A DNA stretch of 64,000 bases from Nocardia brasiliensis (GTDB taxonomy: Bacteria; Actinomycetota; Actinomycetes; Mycobacteriales; Mycobacteriaceae). The notes under the pieces are model-generated. The model was not told the DNA's origin, did not search any database, and saw nothing but the letters and a program-made list of their open reading frames with translations. Of this stretch, positions 10,476 through 18,273 are shown one piece after another. Numbering within the stretch: the stretch's first letter is position 1; every line of letters begins with the position of its first letter. Position numbers and translations under genes: made by a program. The stretch lies in the NCBI RefSeq assembly GCF_011801125.1, contig NZ_CP046171.1:7874001-7938000 (forward strand), written 5' to 3'.

Positions 10476-10643
10476 CGAACAGAACAAACCAGACGGTTCG
10501 ATAGCCACGCTGACCGGCGCGCAACGCGTAAGCAACCGCCCGGTCGTCATGGGAGAAAGGCGCGTGCCGAATCCGGCGCAACCTCTCCAATAAAGAGGAG
10601 AGCTGTAGTACTTTTAACGCCAGTCGTGGAAATGGGAGGGCCC

Positions 10644-11117
10644 GTGGGCCACATCAAGTACGCGAGTGACGTCGGAGCGCCTGTCGAGGTCGCCTTCACC
10701 TATACGGACAACCACCTGTTCGTCCCGGATTGGATGTTCGGGGTCGCCGGCTTCGAACCCGCCGGGGAACTGGACCACGGTCTCGGCGCGACATTCACCA
10801 CCACCACTCGACTACTGATGCTCTGGCGCCCGACCATGACATGCGAGGTCACCGAATATCGCCGCAACGTCGTGATCGGGTATACGCTGCGTGGGCGTTT
10901 ATCCGGGACCTTGACGCTGCGCTTCGACCCACTCGGTTACGGGAGGTCGGTGCTGACGTCGGAGGCACACTACAGTCCACCGCGCGGCTTCGCGGGGCGT
11001 CTGTGTGCCGGTCTGGTGGACTCCGCCGTGAAATCGGCGCTCCGCCGCACCGAGTCCCAATTGCGAAGGGAGATAGAAGAATTCCACGGTACCGATCTTG
11101 TCGGTCGGATTGCGTAG
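10644..11117 (+). CDS. SRPBCC family protein (START/polyketide cyclase-like)
   Basis: 157 aa with the helix-grip SRPBCC fold: the opening YASDVGAPVEVAFTYTDNHLFVPDWMFGV is the usual beta1-helix segment, followed by alternating strands and a long C-terminal helix (LRRTESQLRREIEEF). These proteins bind hydrophobic ligands in a central cavity; no catalytic residues can be assigned and the ligand is unknown. GTG 10644 is preferred because GGGAGGG lies directly upstream, although the spacing of 3-4 nt is tight. GTG 10626 and ATG 10632 are alternatives without a Shine-Dalgarno. The stop is 10 nt before the RNase H start, so the two genes are probably co-transcribed. Confidence 0.8.
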   Translation: MGHIKYASDVGAPVEVAFTYTDNHLFVPDWMFGVAGFEPAGELDHGLGATFTTTTRLLMLWRPTMTCEVTEYRRNVVIGYTLRGRLSGTLTLRFDPLGYGRSVLTSEAHYSPPRGFAGRLCAGLVDSAVKSALRRTESQLRREIEEFHGTDLVGRIA

Positions 11118-11127
11118 GGTGCCAGCC

Positions 11128-11739
11128 ATGATCATCGTGAGCACCGACGGATCCTGCCTGCGCAACCCCGGCGGCGCCATCGGCTGGGCGTGGGTCAATC
11201 ATCAGGGCTCCTCGTCCAGCGGCGGCGGCGCGTCCGGCACGAACCAGGTCGCCGAGCTGCGCGCGGTACTGGAGGCGATTCTCGCCCATCCCGGCTCGGA
11301 ACCCCTACTGATCGAAAGTGATTCGCTCTACGCGATCAAGTGCGCGTCGGAGTGGATCTCCAGCTGGCGGCTCAACGGCTGGCGCACCTCGACCGGTGGC
11401 GCCGTGAAGAACGTCGAACTCATCCGGCAGATCGACAAAGCAATCGCCAGCAGACCGGGCCCGGTTCGATTCCGTTGGGTCCGTGGCCATGTCGGCAACT
11501 ACTTCAACGAGCAGGCCGACGCGCTTGCCGGAGAAGCGGCTCGGAAGGCGGCCGTCTCGGCGGCCGTTTCCGAGGCGAACACCGCGGAAATCCCCGCGGT
11601 GACTGTGGAAGAGGCGCCGGCGGTGCCGGAGGTGTTGCCGCACAAGCCCGAACGGCTACCCAAACCGGCTGCCGTCTCGGGACAGGCCGCGGGGAAGGCG
11701 GCCGCGCCGTCGGCGCCACAGGCATTGACGCTGTTCTGA
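11128..11739 (+). CDS. ribonuclease H (RNase HI family) with a disordered tail
   Basis: 203 aa. The first 145 residues form an RNase H domain that cuts the RNA strand of RNA-DNA hybrids. The acidic catalytic set is visible: Asp in VSTDGSC, Glu in NQVAELRA, Asp in LIESDSLYAI and Asp in FNEQADALA, with the handle-like HVGNYF just before the last. The remaining 55-60 residues are Ala/Pro/Glu-rich, low complexity and end in ALTLF; this tail is not part of the fold. ATG 11128 has AGGG 9 nt upstream. It follows the SRPBCC gene by 10 nt and is closed by a strong bidirectional hairpin. Confidence 0.92.
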   Translation: MIIVSTDGSCLRNPGGAIGWAWVNHQGSSSSGGGASGTNQVAELRAVLEAILAHPGSEPLLIESDSLYAIKCASEWISSWRLNGWRTSTGGAVKNVELIRQIDKAIASRPGPVRFRWVRGHVGNYFNEQADALAGEAARKAAVSAAVSEANTAEIPAVTVEEAPAVPEVLPHKPERLPKPAAVSGQAAGKAAAPSAPQALTLF

Positions 11740-11763
11740 TCGGAAGAACAGCCGCCCGAATGA

Positions 11764-11798
11764 CCTCCGGCGGTGGTGGCTCGGCCCACCGCCGGAGG
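11764..11798. terminator. bidirectional hairpin between RNase H and the mce operon end
   Basis: A perfect 13-bp stem, CCTCCGGCGGTGG paired with CCACCGCCGGAGG, around a 9-nt loop, in the gap between two converging genes. There is no T-run on either side. It can serve both transcripts. Confidence 0.75.
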
Positions 11799-11823
11799 CG
11801 CTCGGCGAACTAGGATCCCGGGC

Positions 11824-12642
11824 TCAGTTGCCCGGGGCCGGGGTGGGCTGCTCGTTCGGAGCGGGCTGGCCCTCCGGCGCGGCGGGCACGTTCGGCGCGG
11901 GCGCACCGGGCAGGCCGGTGCCCGCCCCCTTCAGCATCGGCGAATCGAGCTTCTCGACCAGCCACTTGTCGCCGGACTTGGTCAGCTGCGCGATCACCAC
12001 GACGAACTGACGCTCCGGATTCGACTGGGTGAAGTTGGTCCGGTACTGCGTCAACGTGACGAGCACGTTCGCCGAGGTCTTGTCGCCGGACTGGTAGCCG
12101 CACTGCACGTCGTCGACCCAGGACTTCACCTTCGCCTGCACCATGGCGTCCTTGAGCGCCTTGGTCGCGTCGTCGAACTCCTTGAGGAATTCGCCGCTCG
12201 CGCCGGACTTCACCTTGGTGAAGTAGCCGTCGAGGTCCTTCGAGTAGTCATAGATCGAGACGTCCTTGCCGAACGAGCACGCGGTGTTGGTGGCCTCGCG
12301 GATCGCGTCGAGTTTGTCGCCGCGATCCTTGCCCTGCAGGAAGAACACCACCACCGCGGTGATCGCCGCGACCGCGAGCACGCCCGCGACGAAGGCCGCG
12401 ATCAACGGCGTCGAGCTGGACCGGTTCGAGCCGCTGGGCTGGGCCGCGGCCGTGCCGGGATCGGCCTTCGGTGTCGTGACCGGCTCGGTCTTGGCGACCT
12501 GCTCGGTCGGCTGCGCATCCTTCTTGGTCAGATCGGTCGCGGCGGCCGCGGTCTCGGACTTCGCTGCCGCACCGCCCTCATCCGTCGTGGCATCGGCCAC
12601 GGTCTCGGCATCCTTGTTGGTGTCGGCATCGTCGGTGGACAT
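11824..12642 (-). CDS. Mce-associated membrane protein
   Basis: 272 aa. The cytoplasmic N-terminus of about 85 residues is rich in Asp/Thr/Ala/Lys, then comes one membrane helix (STPLIAAFVAGVLAVAAITAVVVFFL, about residues 80-105). The extracytoplasmic domain has the Mas-type pattern: DYSKDLDGYFTKVKSGASGEFLKEFDDATKALKDAM, then GDKTSANVLVTLTQY and an SGDKWLVEKLDSP ending. A Pro-rich tail follows. Such proteins are encoded at the ends of mce operons and in mycobacteria stabilise Mce complexes. It is the last gene of the operon, 131 nt after mceF, so it may also have its own promoter. ATG 12642 directly precedes the acidic stretch; the ribosome-binding site is weak. Confidence 0.85.
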   Translation of the reverse strand: MSTDDADTNKDAETVADATTDEGGAAAKSETAAAATDLTKKDAQPTEQVAKTEPVTTPKADPGTAAAQPSGSNRSSSTPLIAAFVAGVLAVAAITAVVVFFLQGKDRGDKLDAIREATNTACSFGKDVSIYDYSKDLDGYFTKVKSGASGEFLKEFDDATKALKDAMVQAKVKSWVDDVQCGYQSGDKTSANVLVTLTQYRTNFTQSNPERQFVVVIAQLTKSGDKWLVEKLDSPMLKGAGTGLPGAPAPNVPAAPEGQPAPNEQPTPAPGN

Positions 12643-12773
12643 CGATACAAACCTGCACTTTCCCGGCGCGCGGGCGCACCGATCGACTGACGGGCCCGCA
12701 TCTCGGGCGAACCGTACGCGTTCTACCGGCGAGTATGCCCGGACCCGCGCGGTATACGCGGGGCCGGGGCCAC

Positions 12774-13946
12774 TCACCGCACCGGGGGCATGGTCCGTTC
12801 GTTCGGATCGACACCCGGCGGCATGTGCGCGCCGTTGTTCGGCACATCTGGACGCGGCGCGTTGGCGGCGCCGCGAATGTACATGCCAGGAGGCGGATTC
12901 TCGCAGTAGTTCCACTTCGGAATCGAGCCGTCCTGCACGGTCTCGTTACGGATCTGCGGGGTGTCGTAGGTGCAGAACGGGCGCGGCCACAGATCCAGGA
13001 TCGCGTGGAACTCACCGTCGTGCGCCGGCACACCGAGCGCCTCGGCACCCGCCGCGAGCGACGGGAACAGCGCACGCAGCGCGGGCAAGCGCAGCTGCGC
13101 GGCCTTGGTCATGGCCGAGAAATTGGCGGCCAAGCTGGTGATCGGGTCGCTGGTCTTGTCGAGCACCGCACCGAGACCGGCCAGCTGCCCCGGTGCCCGC
13201 TCCAGCACCCCCTGCAGCTCGGCGTTCGCATTGTTGAACTGCTCGAACAGCGTGCCGGAGTTGCGGGTCAGCGTCGCGAGATCGGGCTGGGCGTTGGAGG
13301 TGGTCTCGGCGATCGTGCGCAGGTTGGTGATCAGGTTGGTGGTCTGCGGCAGCAAGCTGTCGAAACCGGCCATGGCCAGGCTGATGCCATTGACCATGCC
13401 GCGCAACTGATCCGGCCCGCCGCTCAGCGCGGTGTCGAGCTCGCTGAGGATCACACCGAACTTCTCCGGGTCGACCTGCGCGATCAGCGCGCTGGAGTTG
13501 TCCAGCACCGACCACACCGGGGTCGGCGTCTTGATCTTCGCCGCGTCGAACGCGATCACCGCGCCGTCACCGAGATACGGCCCCTGCTCGGTGCCAGGGC
13601 GGAAGTCGATGTACTGCTCGCCCGCGCCGGAGAGCGCCTGCACCGAGATGTCGGTGTCGACCGGGATCTTGAACTTGCTCTCGATCTGGGCCGCCGCGGC
13701 GATGGCCTGGCCGCGATCGGTCAGCTTGATCGAGGTCACCTTGCCGATGCGGTAGCCGCGCAACGTCACGTCGTTGCCCGGCTGCAGCCCGCCGGAACGA
13801 TCCAGGTTCACAGTGACGGTGTAGCTGGAGCGCAGCGGATTGACCCGCATGACGCTCACCATCAGATAGGCGGCGCCGATGACGAACACCAGCACCAGGC
13901 CGAGCGAGGACAGCACCAGCTTGTGCTCTTTCAGCTTCGCGATCAC
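12774..13946 (-). CDS. mceF: Mce family protein, F position
   Basis: 390 aa. An N-terminal membrane anchor (LVLSSLGLVLVFVIGAAYLM) is followed by the MlaD/Mce domain: YTVTVNLDRSGGLQPGNDVTLRGYRIGKVTSIKL with the usual GAGEQYIDF segment. A long helical stretch after residue 130 contributes to the needle that spans the envelope. The C-terminus is Pro-rich with several Cys (PFCTYDT, WNYCENPPPG). It forms a hetero-hexamer with the other Mce subunits and passes lipids to the YrbE permease. The start is the GTG that overlaps the mceE stop (GTGA). No RGD motif is seen. The assignment to F is by operon order. Confidence 0.93.
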   Translation of the reverse strand: MIAKLKEHKLVLSSLGLVLVFVIGAAYLMVSVMRVNPLRSSYTVTVNLDRSGGLQPGNDVTLRGYRIGKVTSIKLTDRGQAIAAAAQIESKFKIPVDTDISVQALSGAGEQYIDFRPGTEQGPYLGDGAVIAFDAAKIKTPTPVWSVLDNSSALIAQVDPEKFGVILSELDTALSGGPDQLRGMVNGISLAMAGFDSLLPQTTNLITNLRTIAETTSNAQPDLATLTRNSGTLFEQFNNANAELQGVLERAPGQLAGLGAVLDKTSDPITSLAANFSAMTKAAQLRLPALRALFPSLAAGAEALGVPAHDGEFHAILDLWPRPFCTYDTPQIRNETVQDGSIPKWNYCENPPPGMYIRGAANAPRPDVPNNGAHMPPGVDPNERTMPPVR

Positions 13947-15046
13947 CGGTGACCCCCCTGCACTCGGGACTGCACGATCTGCAGCACCTGGATCAGGCTG
14001 CCCGCGAAGTCCTGGAAGTCCTGCAGGTCTTGCAGCCTGCCGTGCTCCGGGTCGGTCAGCGCGCTGAGGTCGAGGTTGGTCGCGGTCGCGTAGACCGCGA
14101 AGCTCTTGCCCTTGAAGGTCGCGTCGAGCTTGGGGCGCAACGTATGTGCCCGGTCGAGCAGGATCTCGAGGTTGTCGCCGGTGGCCGAGAGCGCGTCCAT
14201 CAACTGCCGGGTGTTGTCCAGCAGGCTGGCGAGCTGCTCGCCGGAGCTGTCGGCGTAGTCGCCGAGCGCGGCGCTGGTGGTCGAGACCTTGGTCAGCAGA
14301 TCACCGATGGCGCGGTTGTTCTCCGCGATCGCGCCGATCATTTGCGGCAAGGTGTCGGCCACCTGGCCGAGCTCGTTGCGCCGGGTCTCGATGGTGTTGG
14401 CCAGCGCGCTGAATTCGTTCAGCACCCCGTCGACCTTGGCGCTGTTGTCGTTCAAACTGCCGACCACGCCGGTCATTTCGGTGATCAGGTGCGACAGCTG
14501 GCCGCCGCGGCCGCCGACGATGGAGTCCAGCTCCGAGGTCAGCCTGCTCAGGCTGGCGACGCCGCCGCCGTTGAACAGCATGGAGATCGAGATCAGCAGC
14601 TGCTCGACCGTCGCGCCCGCCGAGGTCTTGTCCAGGCCGAGGGTGGCGCCGTCGCGTAGCAGGGCCGCGCCCGGTTCGGTCTTCGGCTTGGACACCGCGA
14701 TGAACACGTCACCGAGCGGGGTCGCCTGGCGCAACTCGGCCGTGCTGCCCTCCGGCAGCTCGATGTCCTTGTTGATCTGCAGATCGACGACCGCCTGGAA
14801 GTTCTTGGTCGTGATCTTGGAGACCACGCCGACATCCGAGCCGCCGATCTTCACCTTCGCCTGGTCGGGCAGGTTCAGCGCGTTCTCGAATACCGCGTGC
14901 ACGGTATAGGTTTCGTTGCCGACGCCCGGTTTGGGCAGCGGCAGCTTCTCCACCGTGAGACCACACCCTGAGGTGACCGACACGGCGGCCACCGCCGCCA
15001 CCGCCATCAGCGCCCGTCGTGCCTTGATCGTCATTCGATACGTCAT
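13943..15046 (-). CDS. mceE: Mce family lipoprotein, E position
   Basis: 367 aa. A signal peptide ending in the lipobox SVTSGC (Cys near residue 28) marks this as the operon's LprK-type lipoprotein subunit, anchored to the outer leaflet of the plasma membrane. The Mce domain follows (YTVHAVFENALNLPDQAKVKIGGSDVGVVSKI, LPEGSTAELRQATPLGDVFIAV). The helical region holds heptad-like repeats (LSHLITEMTGVVGSLNDNSAKVDGVLNEFSALANTIETRRNELGQ). ATG 15046 overlaps the mceD stop by 4 nt, the pattern of the whole operon; a second in-frame ATG lies 12 nt later. It ends in the GTGA overlap with mceF. Confidence 0.94.
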   Translation of the reverse strand: MTYRMTIKARRALMAVAAVAAVSVTSGCGLTVEKLPLPKPGVGNETYTVHAVFENALNLPDQAKVKIGGSDVGVVSKITTKNFQAVVDLQINKDIELPEGSTAELRQATPLGDVFIAVSKPKTEPGAALLRDGATLGLDKTSAGATVEQLLISISMLFNGGGVASLSRLTSELDSIVGGRGGQLSHLITEMTGVVGSLNDNSAKVDGVLNEFSALANTIETRRNELGQVADTLPQMIGAIAENNRAIGDLLTKVSTTSAALGDYADSSGEQLASLLDNTRQLMDALSATGDNLEILLDRAHTLRPKLDATFKGKSFAVYATATNLDLSALTDPEHGRLQDLQDFQDFAGSLIQVLQIVQSRVQGGHR

Positions 15047-16152
15047 TTCGTCAGTCCGAGCAGCGCTGCCGTGAGGCCGTAATCCGGCCCGAAGTCCTGG
15101 CCGTAACCGGTACGGCACCCCTGCGCCTTCATCTGCACGCGTTCGCAGAACAGGCTCAGGATGTCGCCGGTCAATGCCGTGCCGATGATCGCGTGCAGCC
15201 GGACGTAGCCGTGCTCGCGATTCATGATGCGGTCCACGTTCTGGAAGGCCAGCGGTGCCACATCGACGACCTCGGTGATGCCGTAGGCGTTGTCGCGCAG
15301 CTGCTGGGTGACGTTGGTCAGCCCGGCCATCGAGCCCGCCAGCTGGTCCTGGTACTGGACCAGGGTCGTGCTGGTGTTGGCCAGGAAGTCGTTGATCTGG
15401 TCCAACGTCGCCTGCAGACCGGGGGACTGCTCCGCGAGCAGCCCGGTGAGCTGGGTCATCCGGTTGCTGAAGTCGCGCACCGACTGATCGTTGTCGGCCA
15501 GCATCGTGGTCAGCTCGTTCAGCTTCACGATGATGTTGGACACCGCGTCCTTGTTGTCGACGCCGACCTTCAACGCGCCGGACAACGCGTTGAGCGTGTC
15601 CCGCATCTTCTCGCCGTTGCCGTTCACCATCGGGTACAGCACCCGGCCCGAAAGCGGGCCGATGCCCTCGCTGCCGGGCTCCGGCTTGAGCGCGGCGGCG
15701 AACTGATCAATGGTCTTGATCATCGTGTCCAGCTCGACCGGCGTCTTGGTCTTGGCCAGCGGCAGATGCGCGCCGTCGGCCAGCGTCTCGCCCTTGGTGT
15801 AGACCGGCGTGAGCTCGACGTGCCGGTCGGTCACGATGGACGGCGAAATGATCGCCGCCATCGCGTCTTTCGGGATCTTCACGTCGTTGTCGATCGACAT
15901 GTGCACCTCGACGAGGGTGCCCTTCGGCACGATCTTGTCGACCTTGCCGACGTCGAGGCCGAGCACGGTGATCGGGTTGCCCTCGTAGATGCCCGCGATG
16001 TTCTCGAAGTCGGCGGTGATCCGAATCGTCTGGCCCAGTGCGTCGTTCACCGAGGTCGGCACCAGCGAGCAGCTTCCCACGGTCAGCGCGGCCGCGCTGA
16101 CCAGCACCAGCTTGGCGAGGGAACGGAGTTTGACGGTCTCGGCGAAGCTCAT
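15043..16152 (-). CDS. mceD: Mce family protein, D position, with its own lipobox-like Cys
   Basis: 369 aa with a Mce domain (IRITADFENIAGIYEGNPITVLGLDVGKVDKI, then IVTDRHVELTPVYTKGE) followed by the helical needle region. The N-terminus, MSFAETVKLRSLAKLVLVSAAALTVGSC in outline, ends in VGSC, which reads as an acceptable lipobox. The operon therefore seems to contain two lipidated Mce subunits, whereas usually only the E subunit is lipidated. The start ATG 16152 overlaps the mceC stop by 4 nt, and an upstream extension without signal features is rejected. It ends with an ATGA overlap into mceE. Assignment to D rests on order and on the Mce domain. Confidence 0.92.
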   Translation of the reverse strand: MSFAETVKLRSLAKLVLVSAAALTVGSCSLVPTSVNDALGQTIRITADFENIAGIYEGNPITVLGLDVGKVDKIVPKGTLVEVHMSIDNDVKIPKDAMAAIISPSIVTDRHVELTPVYTKGETLADGAHLPLAKTKTPVELDTMIKTIDQFAAALKPEPGSEGIGPLSGRVLYPMVNGNGEKMRDTLNALSGALKVGVDNKDAVSNIIVKLNELTTMLADNDQSVRDFSNRMTQLTGLLAEQSPGLQATLDQINDFLANTSTTLVQYQDQLAGSMAGLTNVTQQLRDNAYGITEVVDVAPLAFQNVDRIMNREHGYVRLHAIIGTALTGDILSLFCERVQMKAQGCRTGYGQDFGPDYGLTAALLGLTK

Positions 16153-17150
16153 CCCTGGCACCCCTCGATCGCATTGGCGAAGCACAACCAGTTGTCCGGG
16201 AACAGCCACGGGAGACCGACGTCGCCGTACGGTCCGCTGCCGCCCCAGGAGTTCGCCAGATAGCGCACCGTCGGCGGCATCAGCGAGAGCAACCGGTCCA
16301 GATTGTCCTTGTTCTTCTGTAGGCCCTCGGCCATGGTGTTCAACTGCTGGATGGTCGGGCCGAGCTGGTTGTCGTTCTCCGCGCCGATCGCCTGCAGCTG
16401 CTTGGTGAGCTGGGCGACGTTGTCGAGCAGCTGCCGCAGCAGCCCCTGCCGCTCCATCACCCGGTTCGCGATGGCCTCGCCCTGGGTGATCACCAGCAGC
16501 ACGCTGTTGCGGTTGTCGCCGAGGATCTGGGTGACCCGGTTCAGGTCCTTGAGCAGGCTGTCGACCTCGTCGCGGCGGGTGTCCATCACCTTGGCCAGCG
16601 CGCCGACGCTGTCGAGCGCCTGCGCCATCAGCTGCGGAGAATCGCCCATCTGCTGATTGATCAGGTTCAGCGACTCGGACAGCTTCTTGGTGTCGAGCGC
16701 CTCGAACTTGGGCGTGCCGACCTGCACCACATCGGCCAGGTTGTACGGAACGGCGGTGTTGGACACCGGGATTCGCCCACCCTTGAGCCCGGTGCCGTCA
16801 CCGGGCTCGAGATCGACGTACCTGGCGCCGAGCAGCGTGGCCATCTTGATCGACGCGCGTGCGTCCGGGCCGAGCTTGACGTCGTTGTCGACGCTCAGCG
16901 TCAGCAGCACGTGGTCGCCCTCGAGCTTCGCGCCGTCCACCCGGCCGCTCGTCACGCCCGCGATGGCCACCCGGTCACCGACCTTGATGCCCGCGGCCTG
17001 CACGAACTCCGCCTTGATCGACTGCTCGCCGACGCCGAGCAGCTTGATCGCGCTGGAGGCGAGCAGCAGCGCGACGATCAGCGCGCCGCCGATGATGCCG
17101 AGCCAGAAGTGGCGATTGTTGTCGAACCTGGTCTTGAGCTTGGTCATCAT
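16149..17150 (-). CDS. mceC: Mce family protein, C position
   Basis: 333 aa. A short cytoplasmic start (MMTKLKTRFDNNRHFW) precedes a membrane anchor (LGIIGGALIVALLLASSAIKL). The Mce domain includes IKAEFVQAAGIKVGDRVAIAGVTSGRVDGAKLEGDHVLLTLSVDNDVKL and MATLLGARYVDLEPGDG, then a helical stretch. The C-terminus carries PPTVRYLANSWGGSGPYGDVGLPW and two Cys. ATG 17150 overlaps the mceB stop; a longer reading frame upstream lies within mceB and is discarded. The downstream overlap with mceD is again ATGA. The subunit should form part of the hexameric periplasmic tunnel. Confidence 0.93.
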   Translation of the reverse strand: MMTKLKTRFDNNRHFWLGIIGGALIVALLLASSAIKLLGVGEQSIKAEFVQAAGIKVGDRVAIAGVTSGRVDGAKLEGDHVLLTLSVDNDVKLGPDARASIKMATLLGARYVDLEPGDGTGLKGGRIPVSNTAVPYNLADVVQVGTPKFEALDTKKLSESLNLINQQMGDSPQLMAQALDSVGALAKVMDTRRDEVDSLLKDLNRVTQILGDNRNSVLLVITQGEAIANRVMERQGLLRQLLDNVAQLTKQLQAIGAENDNQLGPTIQQLNTMAEGLQKNKDNLDRLLSLMPPTVRYLANSWGGSGPYGDVGLPWLFPDNWLCFANAIEGCQG

Positions 17151-18190
17151 GGGCGGCACACCGCCGAGTGCGAAGTGCCACCGATCTGGGAGAACAGTCC
17201 GCGCGGGAACAGCACTCCGTACAGCGAAACGTCCAAGCCGCACAGGTAGGCGTTGGCGTAGCCGCCCTCGGAGGTGTGCTTGCCACCGATCGAGACGATG
17301 TTGGGCAGATCGATCGCCATCTGGTCGAGCTTGGCGCCGTTGGCCAGCAGCAGCGTCAGTGCCGCGCTGGTGGAGTTCTGGGCGGTCTGCAGCTTCGGCT
17401 GGATGTTGCCGACCATGTCCACCAGCGAGCTGGTGGCATTGGCGATCTGCACCGTCGAGGACTGCAACGACTGCCCCTGCTCGTACAAACCACCGATCAA
17501 GGCCCGGGTCTGGGTCACCAGGGTCTCCAATTCATCACCTCGCTTGGCCAACCCCGCCATCACACCGGAAAGGTTGACGATCACATCGGACAGGATCGCG
17601 TCCCGCCGCTGGAAATCGGTGGCCAGCTGCGCGGCCTGAACAATGAACGCGCTCAACGAGACTCCGTCACCCTGCAAAGCCTGGATGAAGGTCTCCGACA
17701 ACCGGTTCACCTGCTCGGGCTGCAACGCCTGGAACAGCGGCTGAAAACCGTTGAGCAGCCCCGACACATCGAACGACGGCTCGGTGCGCTCGAGCGGGAT
17801 CGAACCGTTGTTCTTCAGCTGCGCCGGATTCGGCTCCTTGCCCGGTGCCAGCGCCACGTACCGCTGACCGATCAGGTTCTGGTAGCGCACAAGGGCTTTG
17901 GTGTCGTCGAACAGCGTCTGATCCCGCTGCACGACGAAGGTCACCTTCGCCACCTGCTTCTTGGACTTCGGATCGCGATTCAGCTCGATCTTCTCGACCT
18001 TGCCCACCCGCACACCGGCCATCCGGACATCGTCACCGGTGTGCAAGCCGAGCACATCGGAGAACGTCGCGGAGTAGGTGTTGGTGTCACCCTGGACAAT
18101 TCGCGCCAGCGTGTTCCAGACGACGACCGTCACCAGGATGGAGACGATCGCGAAGATGCCGAACCCGATCAGCGGCTTCTTGATGCTCAT
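17147..18190 (-). CDS. mceB: Mce family protein, B position
   Basis: 347 aa with an N-terminal anchor (PLIGFGIFAIVSILVTVVVW). The Mce domain reads YSATFSDVLGLHTGDDVRMAGVRVGKVEKIEL, with LIGQRYVALAPG completing it. A long helical region follows and a C-terminal segment has a Cys pair (NAYLCGLDVSLYG and AVCRP). ATG 18190 overlaps the stop of a tiny ORF that itself overlaps mceA, and GAGG lies 7 nt upstream. Subunit of the MceA-F lipid-transfer complex. It ends in an ATGA overlap with mceC. Confidence 0.93.
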   Translation of the reverse strand: MSIKKPLIGFGIFAIVSILVTVVVWNTLARIVQGDTNTYSATFSDVLGLHTGDDVRMAGVRVGKVEKIELNRDPKSKKQVAKVTFVVQRDQTLFDDTKALVRYQNLIGQRYVALAPGKEPNPAQLKNNGSIPLERTEPSFDVSGLLNGFQPLFQALQPEQVNRLSETFIQALQGDGVSLSAFIVQAAQLATDFQRRDAILSDVIVNLSGVMAGLAKRGDELETLVTQTRALIGGLYEQGQSLQSSTVQIANATSSLVDMVGNIQPKLQTAQNSTSAALTLLLANGAKLDQMAIDLPNIVSIGGKHTSEGGYANAYLCGLDVSLYGVLFPRGLFSQIGGTSHSAVCRP

Positions 18191-18273
18191 GACGGCACCT
18201 CGCTGGATGGCGCCTCGCTGGCGCTCGGCCCCGTCATGCGCACGGCGCGCGGTGACATGATTCGCTCACTCAT
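18187..18273 (-). CDS. 28-aa ORF coupled between mceA and mceB
   Basis: This short frame (opening MSERIMSPRAVRMTG) starts with an ATG overlapping the mceA stop by 4 nt and ends with a TGA overlapping the mceB ATG by 4 nt. It therefore keeps the 4-nt-overlap pattern seen between mceB, C, D, E and F. The product has no membrane segment or recognised motif and ends in a Ser/Pro/Glu-rich tail. Its last 35 nt contain two imperfect copies of CCAGCGAGG, the second supplying the mceB ribosome-binding site. It may be a translation-coupling leader, a peptide, or decayed 5' coding sequence of mceB. No function is claimed. Confidence 0.45.
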   Translation of the reverse strand: MSERIMSPRAVRMTGPSASEAPSSEVPS

